Positions 35,412-45,123 are shown, numbered from the stretch's first letter. The stretch is 64,000 bases of DNA from Pandoraea terrae (GCF_902459695.1 NZ_CABPRZ010000012.1:1-64000), one strand, 5' to 3'. Notes: generated by a model from the sequence alone, not told the origin. Numbers and translations: made by a program.

Positions 35412-35816
35412 ATGACAATTCGTTACGCGACGGCGCTGTTGCTGCTGATCGCCCTGGGTTCGGCGGGCGCGACCGAATTGGTTTATGTGCCGAAGAACCC
35501 GTCTTTTGGCGGCAACCCACTCAACGGCACTACGTTCATCAACGAGGCCCAACTTCAGAACAAGCACGACACGGATCCCTCGACGCAAAAATCGCAGTTA
35601 CAGCAGTTCAATGACAATCTCCAGCGTGTCATTTTGAGCCGCCTTGCCAGCAGCATTTCCGGGGGACTTTTCGACAGCAATGGCAAGCTGGTCCCGGGCA
35701 CGCTCGACACGACCGATTTTTCGATTGCCATCACCAGCCTGGGCGGCAACCAGTTGCAGATCACGACTACCGACAAGTCGACCGGGCAACAGACGTCCTT
35801 TCAGGTAAGCCAATGA
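35412..35816 (+). CDS. csgF: Curli assembly factor CsgF
   Basis: 134 residues from the ATG at 35412 with GAGGA upstream; the ORF's earlier start at 35385 lies inside csgE. Signal peptide about 1-20. The mature N-terminus ELVYVPKNPSFGGNPLNG contains the CsgF segment that inserts into the CsgG channel (PSFGGNPxNG). CsgF couples secretion to nucleation at the cell surface. It overlaps csgG by 4 bp. Confidence 0.92.
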   Translation: MTIRYATALLLLIALGSAGATELVYVPKNPSFGGNPLNGTTFINEAQLQNKHDTDPSTQKSQLQQFNDNLQRVILSRLASSISGGLFDSNGKLVPGTLDTTDFSIAITSLGGNQLQITTTDKSTGQQTSFQVSQ

Positions 35817-36730
35817 ATCACCCGCTTCATCGTCGTTTTCGCAACGCGATCGCCCTGCTGGCCCTGCTTCTGGGCATCGCCGGGTGCAGTACCGTAACCC
35901 CCATTACCAAAGCGGAACTCACGCCGCCCACCGCCAGCAACAAGGAGCTTCGCCGCCTGCCCCCTCCCAAGGGCAAGATCGTCGTGGCGGTCTACAACTT
36001 CCGCGACCAGACCGGGCAGTTCAAGCAGGCGCCGGACAGCAGCTTCTCCACGGCCGTGACGCAGGGCGCGGGCTCCATGCTGGTGAAGGCGTTGCTGGAA
36101 TCGAAATGGTTCATCCCGGTGGAACGGGAGAACATGCAGGACCTGCTCACGGAACGGCGGGTCATCCGGGCCATCGACCCGAAGGAGCTGCCGGCGCAGA
36201 ACGCGCCCCCGCTCTTGCCGTTGCTGGCCGCCAAGGTGATTTTCGAAGGTGGCGTCGTCGGTTATGAAATGAACGTGCGTTCGGGCGGGGCCGGCGTCAA
36301 ATATCTGGGCATCGGTGCCGATACCCAATACCGGATGGATCAGGTCACGGTCAATCTGCGTGCGGTGGATGTGAACTCCGGCCGCGTCCTGCATTCGGTC
36401 ATGACCACCAAGACGATTTTCTCCTATCAGGCCGATACCAGTGTATTTGCGTTCGTCAGGTTCAAGGAATTGCTGGAAGCGGAAGTCGGGTTCAGCCAGA
36501 ACGAGCCGGCGCAACTATGCCTGATGGATGCCATCGAGTCCGCCGTCGGGCATTTGATCGTTGAGGGTGTTCGCGAACACACGTGGCTACTGGAAAATCC
36601 CGACGATGCGAATGCCCCTGCGTTCCAGAGTTATAGCAAAGCGCAACTCGACAGGGAAACGAGCGCAATCGTGCCGAAGCTTCCAACCCTGACCCAGTCG
36701 CCCGCAGACGAGGGTGTTGCAAGAAATTGA
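35813..36730 (+). CDS. csgG: Curli secretion channel lipoprotein CsgG
   Basis: 305 residues. A lipoprotein signal with lipobox GIAGC anchors the mature Cys to the outer membrane. Family landmarks: KIVVAVYNFRDQTGQFK, SFSTAVTQGAGSMLVKAL, WFIPVERENMQDLLTER and the TM hairpin region around GIGADTQYRMDQVTVNLRAV (in part). CsgG oligomerises into a nonameric pore for curlins. Its start overlaps the csgF stop. No csgC is present in the locus. Confidence 0.93.
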   Translation: MNHPLHRRFRNAIALLALLLGIAGCSTVTPITKAELTPPTASNKELRRLPPPKGKIVVAVYNFRDQTGQFKQAPDSSFSTAVTQGAGSMLVKALLESKWFIPVERENMQDLLTERRVIRAIDPKELPAQNAPPLLPLLAAKVIFEGGVVGYEMNVRSGGAGVKYLGIGADTQYRMDQVTVNLRAVDVNSGRVLHSVMTTKTIFSYQADTSVFAFVRFKELLEAEVGFSQNEPAQLCLMDAIESAVGHLIVEGVREHTWLLENPDDANAPAFQSYSKAQLDRETSAIVPKLPTLTQSPADEGVARN

Positions 36731-36943
36731 CACGCGCGGCCTTTCTCAGGGATTCCGCCGGTGGAGGCAATACGTATGCTATGGGATAATCCGCGCGGCA
36801 GATTCGGGGTCGGAAAGACGATATAAAAAAACATCTGAGTGCCCGCTGCCACGAGCCTCTGCGATTACGCAGGGCGTGCAGAAATCTGGAGCGCTTGTCC
36901 CAGCGTATTCCGTCCCGACAAGTTCGCGGGGTTTGAGACATCC

Positions 36944-37738
36944 ATGTCTTTTCTTTCCCACTTTCGCGCCGAGGAACTCGGTCAGTTTTTGACGCTCGTG
37001 CAGCAGTCGCTGCGCGTTCGTCGTCATGTGGACCTGTTCAAATGGCTGCAAGGGGATGTCCAGCTATTCCTTCCGCACGGCGTGATGATTGCTGCCTGGG
37101 GAGACTTTTCCCTTGGCCCGAGCTGGTTCGACGTTGTGTCGCCTTTACCCGGTGCGCGTACTGACCGATTGTGCGAAACGGAGGTGAGTCCGTTCCTCAA
37201 GCGGTTGTTCGACCACTGGCTGAGTCTGGGGCGCCATCCCTATGCCATTGAGCTGAAGGACGAGATGTTCTCGCCCCCGCCCCATACGACAGGCGGCCTG
37301 AAAGAATGTGTCAGGGAAATGAGCTCGGCGCTGGTTCATGGGATAAAGGACGAGCGGGGGCGCCATGATTGCCTCTACGTCGTGCTGGGGACTGAGGTAC
37401 TGATGAATCCGGCGTCCCGCGAAGCGCTGGAGGTTTTGCTTCCCTACGTTGACACTGCATTACGACAAGTGACCCCTTTGCCTGGCAAGCATACGGCGAA
37501 GTCCGAAGCCGCCGAGGCATCGCTGGATCTGGACGGGCTGGGCCTTAGCCCCCGTGAGCGCGAAATTCTCGACTGGGTGCGCAATGGCAAGACCAACCAG
37601 GAAATCGGCATGATCCTGGATATCAGCGCCTTCACGGTGAAAAATCATTTGCGGCGCATTTTCCAGAAACTGAACGTCATGAATCGCGCGCAAGCGGTGG
37701 CGACGTTCGAGAAGCTGGCGCGTACTGTCCGCACCTGA
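36944..37738 (+). CDS. LuxR-type regulator, EpsA/XrtB-like, adjacent to curli genes
   Basis: 264 residues from the ATG at 36944. The N-terminal sensor-like region (about 1-170; FRAEELGQFLTLVQQSLRVR, LFKWLQGDVQLFLPHGVM, in part) resembles regulators called EpsA that accompany exopolysaccharide clusters. The C-terminal LuxR helix-turn-helix is clear (LSPREREILDWVRNGKTNQEI, in part; ISAFTVKNHLRRIFQKL). CsgD in Enterobacteria is also LuxR-type, but has a different receiver-like N-terminus. Location at the end of the curli locus suggests matrix control; a 213-bp gap separates it from csgG. Confidence 0.8.
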   Translation: MSFLSHFRAEELGQFLTLVQQSLRVRRHVDLFKWLQGDVQLFLPHGVMIAAWGDFSLGPSWFDVVSPLPGARTDRLCETEVSPFLKRLFDHWLSLGRHPYAIELKDEMFSPPPHTTGGLKECVREMSSALVHGIKDERGRHDCLYVVLGTEVLMNPASREALEVLLPYVDTALRQVTPLPGKHTAKSEAAEASLDLDGLGLSPREREILDWVRNGKTNQEIGMILDISAFTVKNHLRRIFQKLNVMNRAQAVATFEKLARTVRT

Positions 37739-37872
37739 GTTCGTTTTCCATGTTGCGCCGCAAAACTTGAATTTGCCGGCTGCACCCGCTATACCAAAAG
37801 TGTCAGCTGCGAATCGGCGGCAGGCGTTCGTGCGCGAATCGTCTGCGATGCCGAGATCGAAAAGGAAAAACC

Positions 37873-39687
37873 ATGTATCAGCAGACCTATGATCCGTTGG
37901 GGAATGCAATCCTTTCCACCATCGCTGCCGCTATTCCAATCCTGACGCTGCTCTATTTCATTGCACTGCACCGACACCGCGATGCCCAGGGCAATGTGCA
38001 CCTGGGCATCTCTGCGCCCTACGCGGCCTTTTTCGGCGTCATCGCTGCCTTCATCGTCTCCTGCCTGATCTTCAGGATGCCGGTCGCATCGGCCATCTCG
38101 GCCTTCGCGCTGGGCAGCCTTTCGGGATTTCTGGGGATCATCTGGATCGTCCTCGCCGCGATGTTCCTGTACACGATGAGTGTCGTTACCGGCAAATTCG
38201 AGATCGTGAAGGAATCCATCGTCCACATCTCGTTCGACCGGCGGTTGCAGTGCGTGCTGATCGCCTTTTCCTTCGGCGCAATTATCGAGGGCACGTCAGG
38301 CTTCGGGACGCCGGTCGCCATCGCAGGGGCCGTGATGGTGGGGCTGGGCTTCAAGCCCTTCCAGTCCGCCGTGCTGAACCTGCTGGCCAATACCGCGCCG
38401 GTCGCCTGGGGCGCGATCGGCACGCCCATCGTCACACTGGCCGCCGTGAGCGGGCTTGATCAGGTGACGCTGTCCGCGATGGCAGGCCATCAACTGCCGT
38501 TCGTATCGGTCCTGGTGCCCTTCTGGCTGGTCGCAACCTTCGTGAAGATGGAAGGCGGGACCTGGAAGGAAGTCTTCGAAGTCTGGCCGGCGATGTTGTG
38601 CGCGGGCGGATCGTTTGCGCTGATGCAGTTCTTCGCCTCCGGCAGCAACGCCTTTCACCTGATGACCGACGTGGTATCGGGCGTCTTTTCGGTGATTTGC
38701 ACGGCGCTGTTCCTGCGCTTCGTCTGGCACCCGAAGACACGCTTCCTGCTCCAGTCCGAGCGTCAGGCCCTTGCGCAAGCCGGCAAGACCACGGCAACGG
38801 CGACGACGGACACCACCGAGTGGAAGTACAAGTACACGGCCGCGGAGACCGCCTATGCGTGGATGCCGTGGGTCATTCTGGTCGGCTGCTGCGCGCTGTG
38901 GGGTGTGCCGGAGTTCAAGACGTTCCTCAACAACCTTTTCTCCGAAACCAAGTTCGCCACAACGCTGCTCGGATCGAAGTTCGGCGGTTCGCTGTCGCTG
39001 CCTGTCTGGGACATGCCGTCGCTGCACAACCTGGTCCAGCGGATGCCACCGGTTGCATCGGTCAACGCCAAACCCGAAGCGGCCCGTTTCACCATCAATT
39101 GGTTGTCCGCCGCGGGCACAGGCGTTTTCGTGGCGGCACTCCTTTCCGGCCTCGTACTCAAGCTGAACCCAACGCAGTGGAAGGATGCCTTCATGCAGAC
39201 GATGCACCGGATGAAGATCCCGGTGCTCGTCATTGCCCAAGTGTTGGGGCTCGGGTTCCTGACCCGGTACTCGGGCACCGATGCGGTCCTTGGCCTCGCG
39301 TTCACCAACGCCGGATTTCTGTACCCGTTCTTCGCGGCGTACCTGGGGTGGCTCGGCGTCTTCCTGACCGGCTCCGACACGGCATCAAACGCCCTCTTCG
39401 GCAGCCTGCAGCGCATTACCGCGCAGCAACTCAATTTGAATCCGATCCTGACCGTGGCCACGAACTCGACCGGTGGCGTGATGGGCAAGATGATTGACGC
39501 CCAATCCATCATGGTTGCGTGCGCGGCCTGCTACGATGACCCGAAGGAGCGATCGTTCGCGCTGGGACCGATCTTCCGAACGGTGTTCTTCCATTCGTTG
39601 GCCGGCGCCGCGGTGATCGGCTTGATTGCGCTGATGCAGGCCTATGTCTTCCCGGGGATGATTCCGATACCGCCCGTCGGCAAGTGA
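37873..39687 (+). CDS. lldP: L-lactate permease (LctP family)
   Basis: 604 residues, longer than the usual 550 or so because of a loop of about 90 residues in the middle. Signatures: AIIEGTSGFGTPVAIAGAVM (in part), APVAWGAIGTPI, GVFLTGSDTASNALFG and GGVMGKMIDAQSI. Twelve or more TM helices. Imports lactate or glycolate with protons. It stands alone with no lactate dehydrogenase gene beside it; it may be regulated separately. Confidence 0.93.
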   Translation: MYQQTYDPLGNAILSTIAAAIPILTLLYFIALHRHRDAQGNVHLGISAPYAAFFGVIAAFIVSCLIFRMPVASAISAFALGSLSGFLGIIWIVLAAMFLYTMSVVTGKFEIVKESIVHISFDRRLQCVLIAFSFGAIIEGTSGFGTPVAIAGAVMVGLGFKPFQSAVLNLLANTAPVAWGAIGTPIVTLAAVSGLDQVTLSAMAGHQLPFVSVLVPFWLVATFVKMEGGTWKEVFEVWPAMLCAGGSFALMQFFASGSNAFHLMTDVVSGVFSVICTALFLRFVWHPKTRFLLQSERQALAQAGKTTATATTDTTEWKYKYTAAETAYAWMPWVILVGCCALWGVPEFKTFLNNLFSETKFATTLLGSKFGGSLSLPVWDMPSLHNLVQRMPPVASVNAKPEAARFTINWLSAAGTGVFVAALLSGLVLKLNPTQWKDAFMQTMHRMKIPVLVIAQVLGLGFLTRYSGTDAVLGLAFTNAGFLYPFFAAYLGWLGVFLTGSDTASNALFGSLQRITAQQLNLNPILTVATNSTGGVMGKMIDAQSIMVACAACYDDPKERSFALGPIFRTVFFHSLAGAAVIGLIALMQAYVFPGMIPIPPVGK

Positions 39688-39843
39688 ACGCGGAGGCAGC
39701 AAGCGCGCGCTACGTCGCCTTGGTGACGGCCGCGCACGCGACCACTGCCCCGGCCGCATGGATGACGATCGCGGCCGGCTTCTCGATTAGAATGGCGGCC
39801 CTGCACTACGGCGGGAAGCCCCCACGCCCAATCGGGTCAGATC

Positions 39844-40275
39844 ATGGAGACGACATTGAAAAAAATCATCGTACAAGGCGGTCCGTTTCAATTTGTTGGA
39901 CGACTCGAAGAAGAAAAAGCGCCGCGAACCTGCCAGCGCTTTCTCGAAATGTTGCCGTTCAAGAGCAAGGTGATCCATTCACGCTGGAGTGGCGAAGCCG
40001 TGTGGATCCCGCTGGGTGATTTCGATACCGGGCTGGATTTCGAGAACCACACAAGCCACGCTTCGCGCGGCGATATTCTGCTGTACCCGGGCGGCTTTAG
40101 CGAAACCGAATTTCTGTTCGTCTATGGCAGTTCCAGCTTCGCAAGCAAGATGGGCCAACTTGCCGGGAATCATTTCTTTACGTTGACCGAAGGCCATGAA
40201 CATCTGGCTGCGTTCGGCAAGCTCGTCCTGTGGGAGGGGGCGCAAGACATCGTGTTTTCGCTGGCGGACGCGTAG
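39844..40275 (+). CDS. DUF3830 family protein (cyclophilin-like fold)
   Basis: 143 residues. KIIVQGGPFQFVGRLEEEKAPRTCQRFLEML at the start (quoted in part) and the SHASRGDILLYPGGFSETEFLFVYG centre (in part) match DUF3830, a small cyclophilin-like barrel frequently encoded near amidohydrolases, transporters and catabolic genes. No biochemical role is established. It converges on eutC, with only 9 bp between stops. Confidence 0.8.
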   Translation: METTLKKIIVQGGPFQFVGRLEEEKAPRTCQRFLEMLPFKSKVIHSRWSGEAVWIPLGDFDTGLDFENHTSHASRGDILLYPGGFSETEFLFVYGSSSFASKMGQLAGNHFFTLTEGHEHLAAFGKLVLWEGAQDIVFSLADA

Positions 40276-40284
40276 TCTGGTTGT

Positions 40285-41214
40285 TCAACCACGGTCAAGC
40301 CGGGCGGCAGCGGGCGGCTGCTGCAACGCCTGCGCGCTCTCATCCTTCAGGCCGACACCGGTCAGTCCAAGACGCCGCGCCGCGTTCATCAGATACGCCA
40401 GCTTGAACGCCGCCTGCGCATAGGACAAGCCTTCGGGCCGCACGTTGGAAATGCAGTTGCGCTGCGCGTCGTTGCGCCCCACCCGGGGGGCATACGTCAG
40501 GTAAATGCCGAGGCTGTCAGGCGAGCTCAAGCCCGGCCGCTCGCCGATCAACACGGCCACCATCGCCGCACCCAGGCGCTCGCCGATATCATCGCCGAGC
40601 GCAACGCGCGCCTGGCTCGCCACCACCACCGGCCCCAGGCGCCAGTCCCCAAGATGCTCCCGCACCGACACGAGCAACGGCACTGCATGGCGCGACACGG
40701 CCAAGGCGGAGAGACCGTCTGCCACGACGAACACAATGTCCGGAGCGCCCTCTCCCGACCGGCCCGGCGCTGCGGCAGACAACCCGGCGGCACTCTCTGT
40801 ATTCCGCGCGTCCAACATCGCGGCACTCTCCGGACTCAGCCGGCGGCCAAGGTCCGGGCGGCGCAGATACTCGTTTCGATCGGCCACGGCGCTTCGCACG
40901 TCCAGGGTATTGAAGCCTTTGCCGCGCAATGCCTCATGCAGCGCTTCGGCCGCCAACGGCTGATGCACCGCATCGCGGGCCTGCGCATGCGCAAGCGAAA
41001 ACGACAACCACGGGGCCGTCGGCACGCTGCCGCCCACGCGCCCCAGGCCGATGCGCGCGTTCGTGAATTGCCGCAGCCTATCCCACGGATCGGCACGGCC
41101 CGCCGAACCGGCGGTGGCACCGCATGCAACCTCACCGGCGACCTTACCCGGCCCGGCACCCGTCACTTCAGCGTTACGTTCCGCCCCGTCTTTGTCCTCC
41201 GGCTTGTTCATCAT
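40285..41214 (-). CDS. eutC: Ethanolamine ammonia-lyase small subunit
   Basis: 309 residues from the ATG at 41214, overlapping the eutB stop as ATGA. With EutB it forms the adenosylcobalamin-dependent enzyme converting ethanolamine to acetaldehyde and ammonia. Landmarks: DPWDRLRQFTNARIGLGRVG at the start (in part), SLAHAQARDAVH, DSLGIYLTYAPRVGRNDAQRNCISN (in part) and the C-terminal AYLMNAARRLGLTGVGLKDE. The N-terminal 35 residues are Gly/Ala-rich and variable. No microcompartment genes are present nearby. Confidence 0.94.
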   Translation of the reverse strand: MMNKPEDKDGAERNAEVTGAGPGKVAGEVACGATAGSAGRADPWDRLRQFTNARIGLGRVGGSVPTAPWLSFSLAHAQARDAVHQPLAAEALHEALRGKGFNTLDVRSAVADRNEYLRRPDLGRRLSPESAAMLDARNTESAAGLSAAAPGRSGEGAPDIVFVVADGLSALAVSRHAVPLLVSVREHLGDWRLGPVVVASQARVALGDDIGERLGAAMVAVLIGERPGLSSPDSLGIYLTYAPRVGRNDAQRNCISNVRPEGLSYAQAAFKLAYLMNAARRLGLTGVGLKDESAQALQQPPAAARLDRG

Positions 41215-42590
41215 CCGTTCATCCATTGAAGCAAGGCCGGTTGCACGGCGTGGCCCTGAATCCGCCCGGACGCGTCGGTAATCCCCATCGCCTGCAACCA
41301 GCGTTCGAATTCGGGGGCCCGGCGCAAACCAAGCACCTCGCGGACATACAGCGTGTCGTGAAACGACGTGCTTTGGTAATTGAGCATCACATCGTCACCG
41401 CCCGGGACGCCCATGATGAAATTGACGTTGGCGGCGCCGAGCAGGGTGAGTAGCGTATCCATGTCGTCCTGATCCGCTTCCGCATGATTCGTATAGCAGA
41501 TGTCGCACCCCATCGGCACGCCGAGCAGCTTGCCGCAGAAGTGATCTTCCAGACCGGCGCGGATGATTTGGCGTCCATCGTAGAGGTATTCGGGGCCGAT
41601 GAAACCGACCACCGTATTGATCAGGAACGGATCAAACCGGCGCGCGACCGCATAGGCGCGCGCTTCACACGTCTGCTGGTCGACACCATGGTGGGCATTG
41701 GCCGACAGCGCACTGCCCTGTCCGGTTTCGAAGTACATCAACTGGTTGCCAACCGTACCGCGATGCAACGACAAGCCCGCTTCCCGGGCTTCCTGCAACA
41801 AGGCCAGGGAAATGCCGAATCCTGCGTTGGCCTTCTCGGTGCCGGCGATCGACTGGAAGACCAGGTCGACCGGCGCGCCCTTCTCGATCGCCGCGATCGT
41901 GTTGGTGACATGCGTCAGCACGCAGGACTGCGTCGGCACGTCATAGCGCTGCCGGAAATCGTCGACCATCTGAAGCAAGCCCATGATGACGTCCGGCGAG
42001 TCCGACGCAGGGTTGATGCCGATCACGGCGTCGCCGCAGCCATACATCAGGCCGTCGAAGATGGAGGCGGCGATGCCCTTTACGTCATCGGTCGAATGAT
42101 TCGGCTGCAAGCGTACCGAGAGATGGCCGGGCAGGCCGACCGTATTGCGAAACCGGGTCACGACCGGGCGTTTCTTCGCGCAAAGGATCAGGTCCTGATT
42201 GCGCATCAGCTTGGAAACCGCGGCAACCATTTCCGGTGTCAGGCCGTCGCACACCCGAACCAGCGCCGCGGTGTCCGTCGAATCCGTCAGCAGCCAGTCG
42301 CGAAACCCGCCGACGGTGAGGTGCGCGATCTCGGAGAAGGCCTCCCGGGAATGGCTGTCGATGATCAAGCGCGTCACTTCGTCCTGTTCGTACGGGATGA
42401 GGGCCTCGTCGAGAAAGATCTGCAGCGGCAGGCCGGCGAGCACCATCCGGGCCGCGATGCGCTCTTCATCGGTCTGCGCGCAGACGCCGGCAAGCTGATC
42501 GCCCGAGCGCAGCGGACTCGCCTTGGCAAGCACGGTCTTCAGGTCGCCGAAATCGTATCGGCGCATGCCCACGGTTTCGCAATAGCCCAT
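41211..42590 (-). CDS. eutB: Ethanolamine ammonia-lyase large subunit
   Basis: 459 residues from the ATG at 42590 with AGGAGG seven bases upstream; a much longer upstream frame overlaps the AraC gene and is not used. Conserved segments: KASPLRSGDQLAG, LGLPLQ-type LAGLPLQIFLDEALIPYE (in part), GINPASDSP, FQSIAGTEKANAGFG, MYFETGQGSALSANAH, GPEYLYDGRQI and GCDICYTNHAEADQDDMD. Carries the active site and cobalamin. Neither EutA reactivase nor an ethanolamine permease is encoded in the window, so those would be elsewhere. Confidence 0.96.
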   Translation of the reverse strand: MGYCETVGMRRYDFGDLKTVLAKASPLRSGDQLAGVCAQTDEERIAARMVLAGLPLQIFLDEALIPYEQDEVTRLIIDSHSREAFSEIAHLTVGGFRDWLLTDSTDTAALVRVCDGLTPEMVAAVSKLMRNQDLILCAKKRPVVTRFRNTVGLPGHLSVRLQPNHSTDDVKGIAASIFDGLMYGCGDAVIGINPASDSPDVIMGLLQMVDDFRQRYDVPTQSCVLTHVTNTIAAIEKGAPVDLVFQSIAGTEKANAGFGISLALLQEAREAGLSLHRGTVGNQLMYFETGQGSALSANAHHGVDQQTCEARAYAVARRFDPFLINTVVGFIGPEYLYDGRQIIRAGLEDHFCGKLLGVPMGCDICYTNHAEADQDDMDTLLTLLGAANVNFIMGVPGGDDVMLNYQSTSFHDTLYVREVLGLRRAPEFERWLQAMGITDASGRIQGHAVQPALLQWMNG

Positions 42591-42622
42591 GCCGTGCCTC
42601 CTGTCGCAGGCGCTTCGCGTCG

Positions 42623-43465
42623 TTAGTCCGCCGCAACGCCCCGGCCACACCAACGCCCCGGCGAGACGCCGAAGGCCTTGCGGAAATGGCGCGTGAAATG
42701 GCTCAGGTCCGTGAATCCCTGTTCCATGGCGACATCCGTCGCCGGAAGGCCGGCCCGCAAGCCCGGCAGGGCTCGCGTCAGACGCAACTGATTGCGCCAG
42801 GCGTGTGGCGCCAGACCGGTTTCCCGCGTAAACAGGCGCGCCGCGTGAAACGGCGACAAGCCGACGGCCGCCGCCAGTTCCGAGAGCGCAAGCGGCTCGG
42901 TCAGATCCGCAGCCAATCGCGCCTTCATCGCTTCCACGCGCACGGCGTCGCGATGCAATTTCGCGGGGGTGGGGCGTTCTGCGGCATAACGCCCGAGCAA
43001 CGTGGTCACCGCATCCGTCAGGGCAAGCTCTGCCGCCAGCGGATCGATGCCGTCCTGCAAGGCGCAATGCGCCAGCCGCAGCCGGGCTGTCAAATCCGGA
43101 TCGCGAACGACCGCCTCGGCAAACCACGGCATCGGCAGGCGCCTGTCGGCCATGGAGGCCGCCACCGAGTGCACGAAATCCACCGGCAGGTAAAACACGC
43201 GGTAGCGCCAGCCGAATGCCGTGGCGCTCGCGCCCGTGTGAATTTCACCGGGATTGAGCACCGGTACGGAGCCGGTGTCGGCAACATGGTGCGTGCCCCG
43301 GTAGTCGTAGCGCTCCGCGCCCGCCTCGATGACCGCAACGGTGTATGCGTCGTGCCAATGCGGCGCGAACGTGTGATCGCCGTACTCGGCCGTCACCATG
43401 TCCGCATCGGGGACAAGCGGCGAGCGCCAATAAACCGGTAGATTTCGAAAGGGACGGGGGGCCAT
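42623..43465 (-). CDS. AraC family regulator next to eutBC
   Basis: 280 residues: N-terminal cupin-like effector domain (about 15-110; APHWHDAYTVAVIEAGAERY, in part) and C-terminal AraC domain with two HTH motifs (LALSELAAAVGLSPFHAARLF, in part; DVAMEQGFTDLSHFTRHFRKAFG, in part). It ends 32 bp before the eutB start and points the same way. Enteric EutR is also AraC-type but is at the far end of the operon and senses ethanolamine plus B12. Here it likely activates eutBC, though autoregulated read-through is equally possible. Confidence 0.86.
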   Translation of the reverse strand: MAPRPFRNLPVYWRSPLVPDADMVTAEYGDHTFAPHWHDAYTVAVIEAGAERYDYRGTHHVADTGSVPVLNPGEIHTGASATAFGWRYRVFYLPVDFVHSVAASMADRRLPMPWFAEAVVRDPDLTARLRLAHCALQDGIDPLAAELALTDAVTTLLGRYAAERPTPAKLHRDAVRVEAMKARLAADLTEPLALSELAAAVGLSPFHAARLFTRETGLAPHAWRNQLRLTRALPGLRAGLPATDVAMEQGFTDLSHFTRHFRKAFGVSPGRWCGRGVAAD

Positions 43466-43659
43466 GGGTGTACTTTACCGCGAACCGCGTGCCCCTGGGA
43501 GACGGGTACCCGGCGGCGCGCCATCGCCCTGCCCGCGTTTGCCACGGATGCACCGCGCAACCTCTCGCTGAAACTCATGTTGGTAGAATCGGTCTAGCCG
43601 TGTATCGCGAACGTCGTTGTCCGCAATGACGCCCCCCCAAAATCCAACAGGATACCCTC

Positions 43660-45123
43660 ATGACAACCGCAGATACCGCAGAACAGTCCCTTGTGCTGGA
43701 CACCGCAGCGTTGCGCGACTATGTGGAGCGCAAATGGAACGATGAAATCGTGCCCGCGCTGATCGATTACATCCAAGTGCCGGCCAAGAGTCCGGCGTTC
43801 GATCCGGATTGGGAGAAGCATGGCTTTCTTGAGCGCGTCATCACCGATGCAGCGCGGTGGGCAGAGCAGCAACCCGTGCGCGGGCTGAAGCTTGAAGTCG
43901 TCCGTCTGCCGGGGCGAACCCCGGTGATTTTCTTTGAAGTGCCGGCGACGCGCTCGGGTAGCGACGAGACGATCGTGTTGTACGGCCACCTCGACAAACA
44001 GCCCGAATTCGACGGCTGGCGCCGCGACCTCGGGCCGTGGACGCCAAAGATGGAGGACGGCAAGCTCTACGGACGCGGCGGCGCCGACGACGGCTACGCC
44101 ATCTACGCGAGCGTGACGGCCCTGGCCGCGCTCGACGCGCAGGGCGTGGAACGTCCACGCTGCGTCGGGCTGATCGAAACCTGCGAGGAGTCCGGCAGCT
44201 TTGATCTGCTGCCGTATGTCGATGCACTGCGCGAGCGTCTGGGCCGTGTCGGCCTCGTCGTCTGCCTCGATTCCGGCGCGGGTAATTATGAGCAGATGTG
44301 GCTCACCACGTCGCTGCGCGGATTGGTCGCGGGCGACCTTGAAGTCCAGGTGCTCGACGAAGGCGTCCATTCCGGCTCGTACGGCGGCATTGCGCCGTCG
44401 AGCTTTCGTGTGATGCGCCAGTTGTTCGAACGTCTCGAGGATGCGTCGACGGGCAACGTGCTGCCGCGCGGATTCCATTGCCCGATCCCGGCCGACCGCC
44501 TGCGTGAAATGGAAGCGGCGGCGCACATTCTCGGCGACGAAGTGTGGAAGAAAACGCCGTGGGCATGCGGGCAGGACGGCGGTTCAGTATTGCCGACGAC
44601 CCTCGATCCGAAGGAGGCGCTGCTCAACTCGACTTGGCGTCCGTCATTGTCGGTAACCGGCGCGGCCGGCCTGCCGTCGCTGGCGGATGCCGGTAACGTG
44701 CTACGCCCGCGTACGGCGTTCAAGCTGTCGCTGCGCCTGCCGCCGATGGTGGAAGCGACCCGGGCGGTCGCAGAGCTGAAAGCGTTGCTGGAGCTCGACC
44801 CGCCATACAACGCAAAGGTAACGTTCAATCCCGCATCCGGCGCGGCCAGCGGCTGGAACGCCCCCGATCTCGCGCCATGGCTGGCGACGGCACTGAATGA
44901 TGCCTCGCGCGTGCACTACGGCGCGGACTGCGCCTACATCGGCCAGGGTGGGACGATTCCGCTAATGAATGTGTTGCAAGCGGGATTCCCGACGGCGCAG
45001 TTCATGGTGTGTGGCGTGCTCGGCCCGAAATCGAACGCCCACGGGCCGAACGAATTCCTGCACGTGCCGTACGCCAAGAAGCTGACCGCCGCAGTGGCGC
45101 AAGTGATTTCGAAGGCGCCGTAA
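43660..45123 (+). CDS. M20 family metallopeptidase (dipeptidase/carboxypeptidase type)
   Basis: 487 residues. Zinc ligands of M20 are visible: His-x-Asp in LYGHLDKQPEF, bridging Asp in RGGADDGYA, the catalytic base Glu-Glu in ETCEESGS, Asp in VCLDSGAGN, and a C-terminal His in NAHGPNEFLHV. A dimerisation lid occupies about 215-375. Cuts dipeptides or deacylates amino acids in the cytoplasm; no signal peptide. Convergent with cheY, with a shared terminator at 45150. Confidence 0.9.
   Translation: MTTADTAEQSLVLDTAALRDYVERKWNDEIVPALIDYIQVPAKSPAFDPDWEKHGFLERVITDAARWAEQQPVRGLKLEVVRLPGRTPVIFFEVPATRSGSDETIVLYGHLDKQPEFDGWRRDLGPWTPKMEDGKLYGRGGADDGYAIYASVTALAALDAQGVERPRCVGLIETCEESGSFDLLPYVDALRERLGRVGLVVCLDSGAGNYEQMWLTTSLRGLVAGDLEVQVLDEGVHSGSYGGIAPSSFRVMRQLFERLEDASTGNVLPRGFHCPIPADRLREMEAAAHILGDEVWKKTPWACGQDGGSVLPTTLDPKEALLNSTWRPSLSVTGAAGLPSLADAGNVLRPRTAFKLSLRLPPMVEATRAVAELKALLELDPPYNAKVTFNPASGAASGWNAPDLAPWLATALNDASRVHYGADCAYIGQGGTIPLMNVLQAGFPTAQFMVCGVLGPKSNAHGPNEFLHVPYAKKLTAAVAQVISKAP

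Noticed and set aside
42591-43127. N-terminal extension of EutB
   Set aside because: Would overlap the AraC gene; EutB size and AGGAGG fix the start at 42590.
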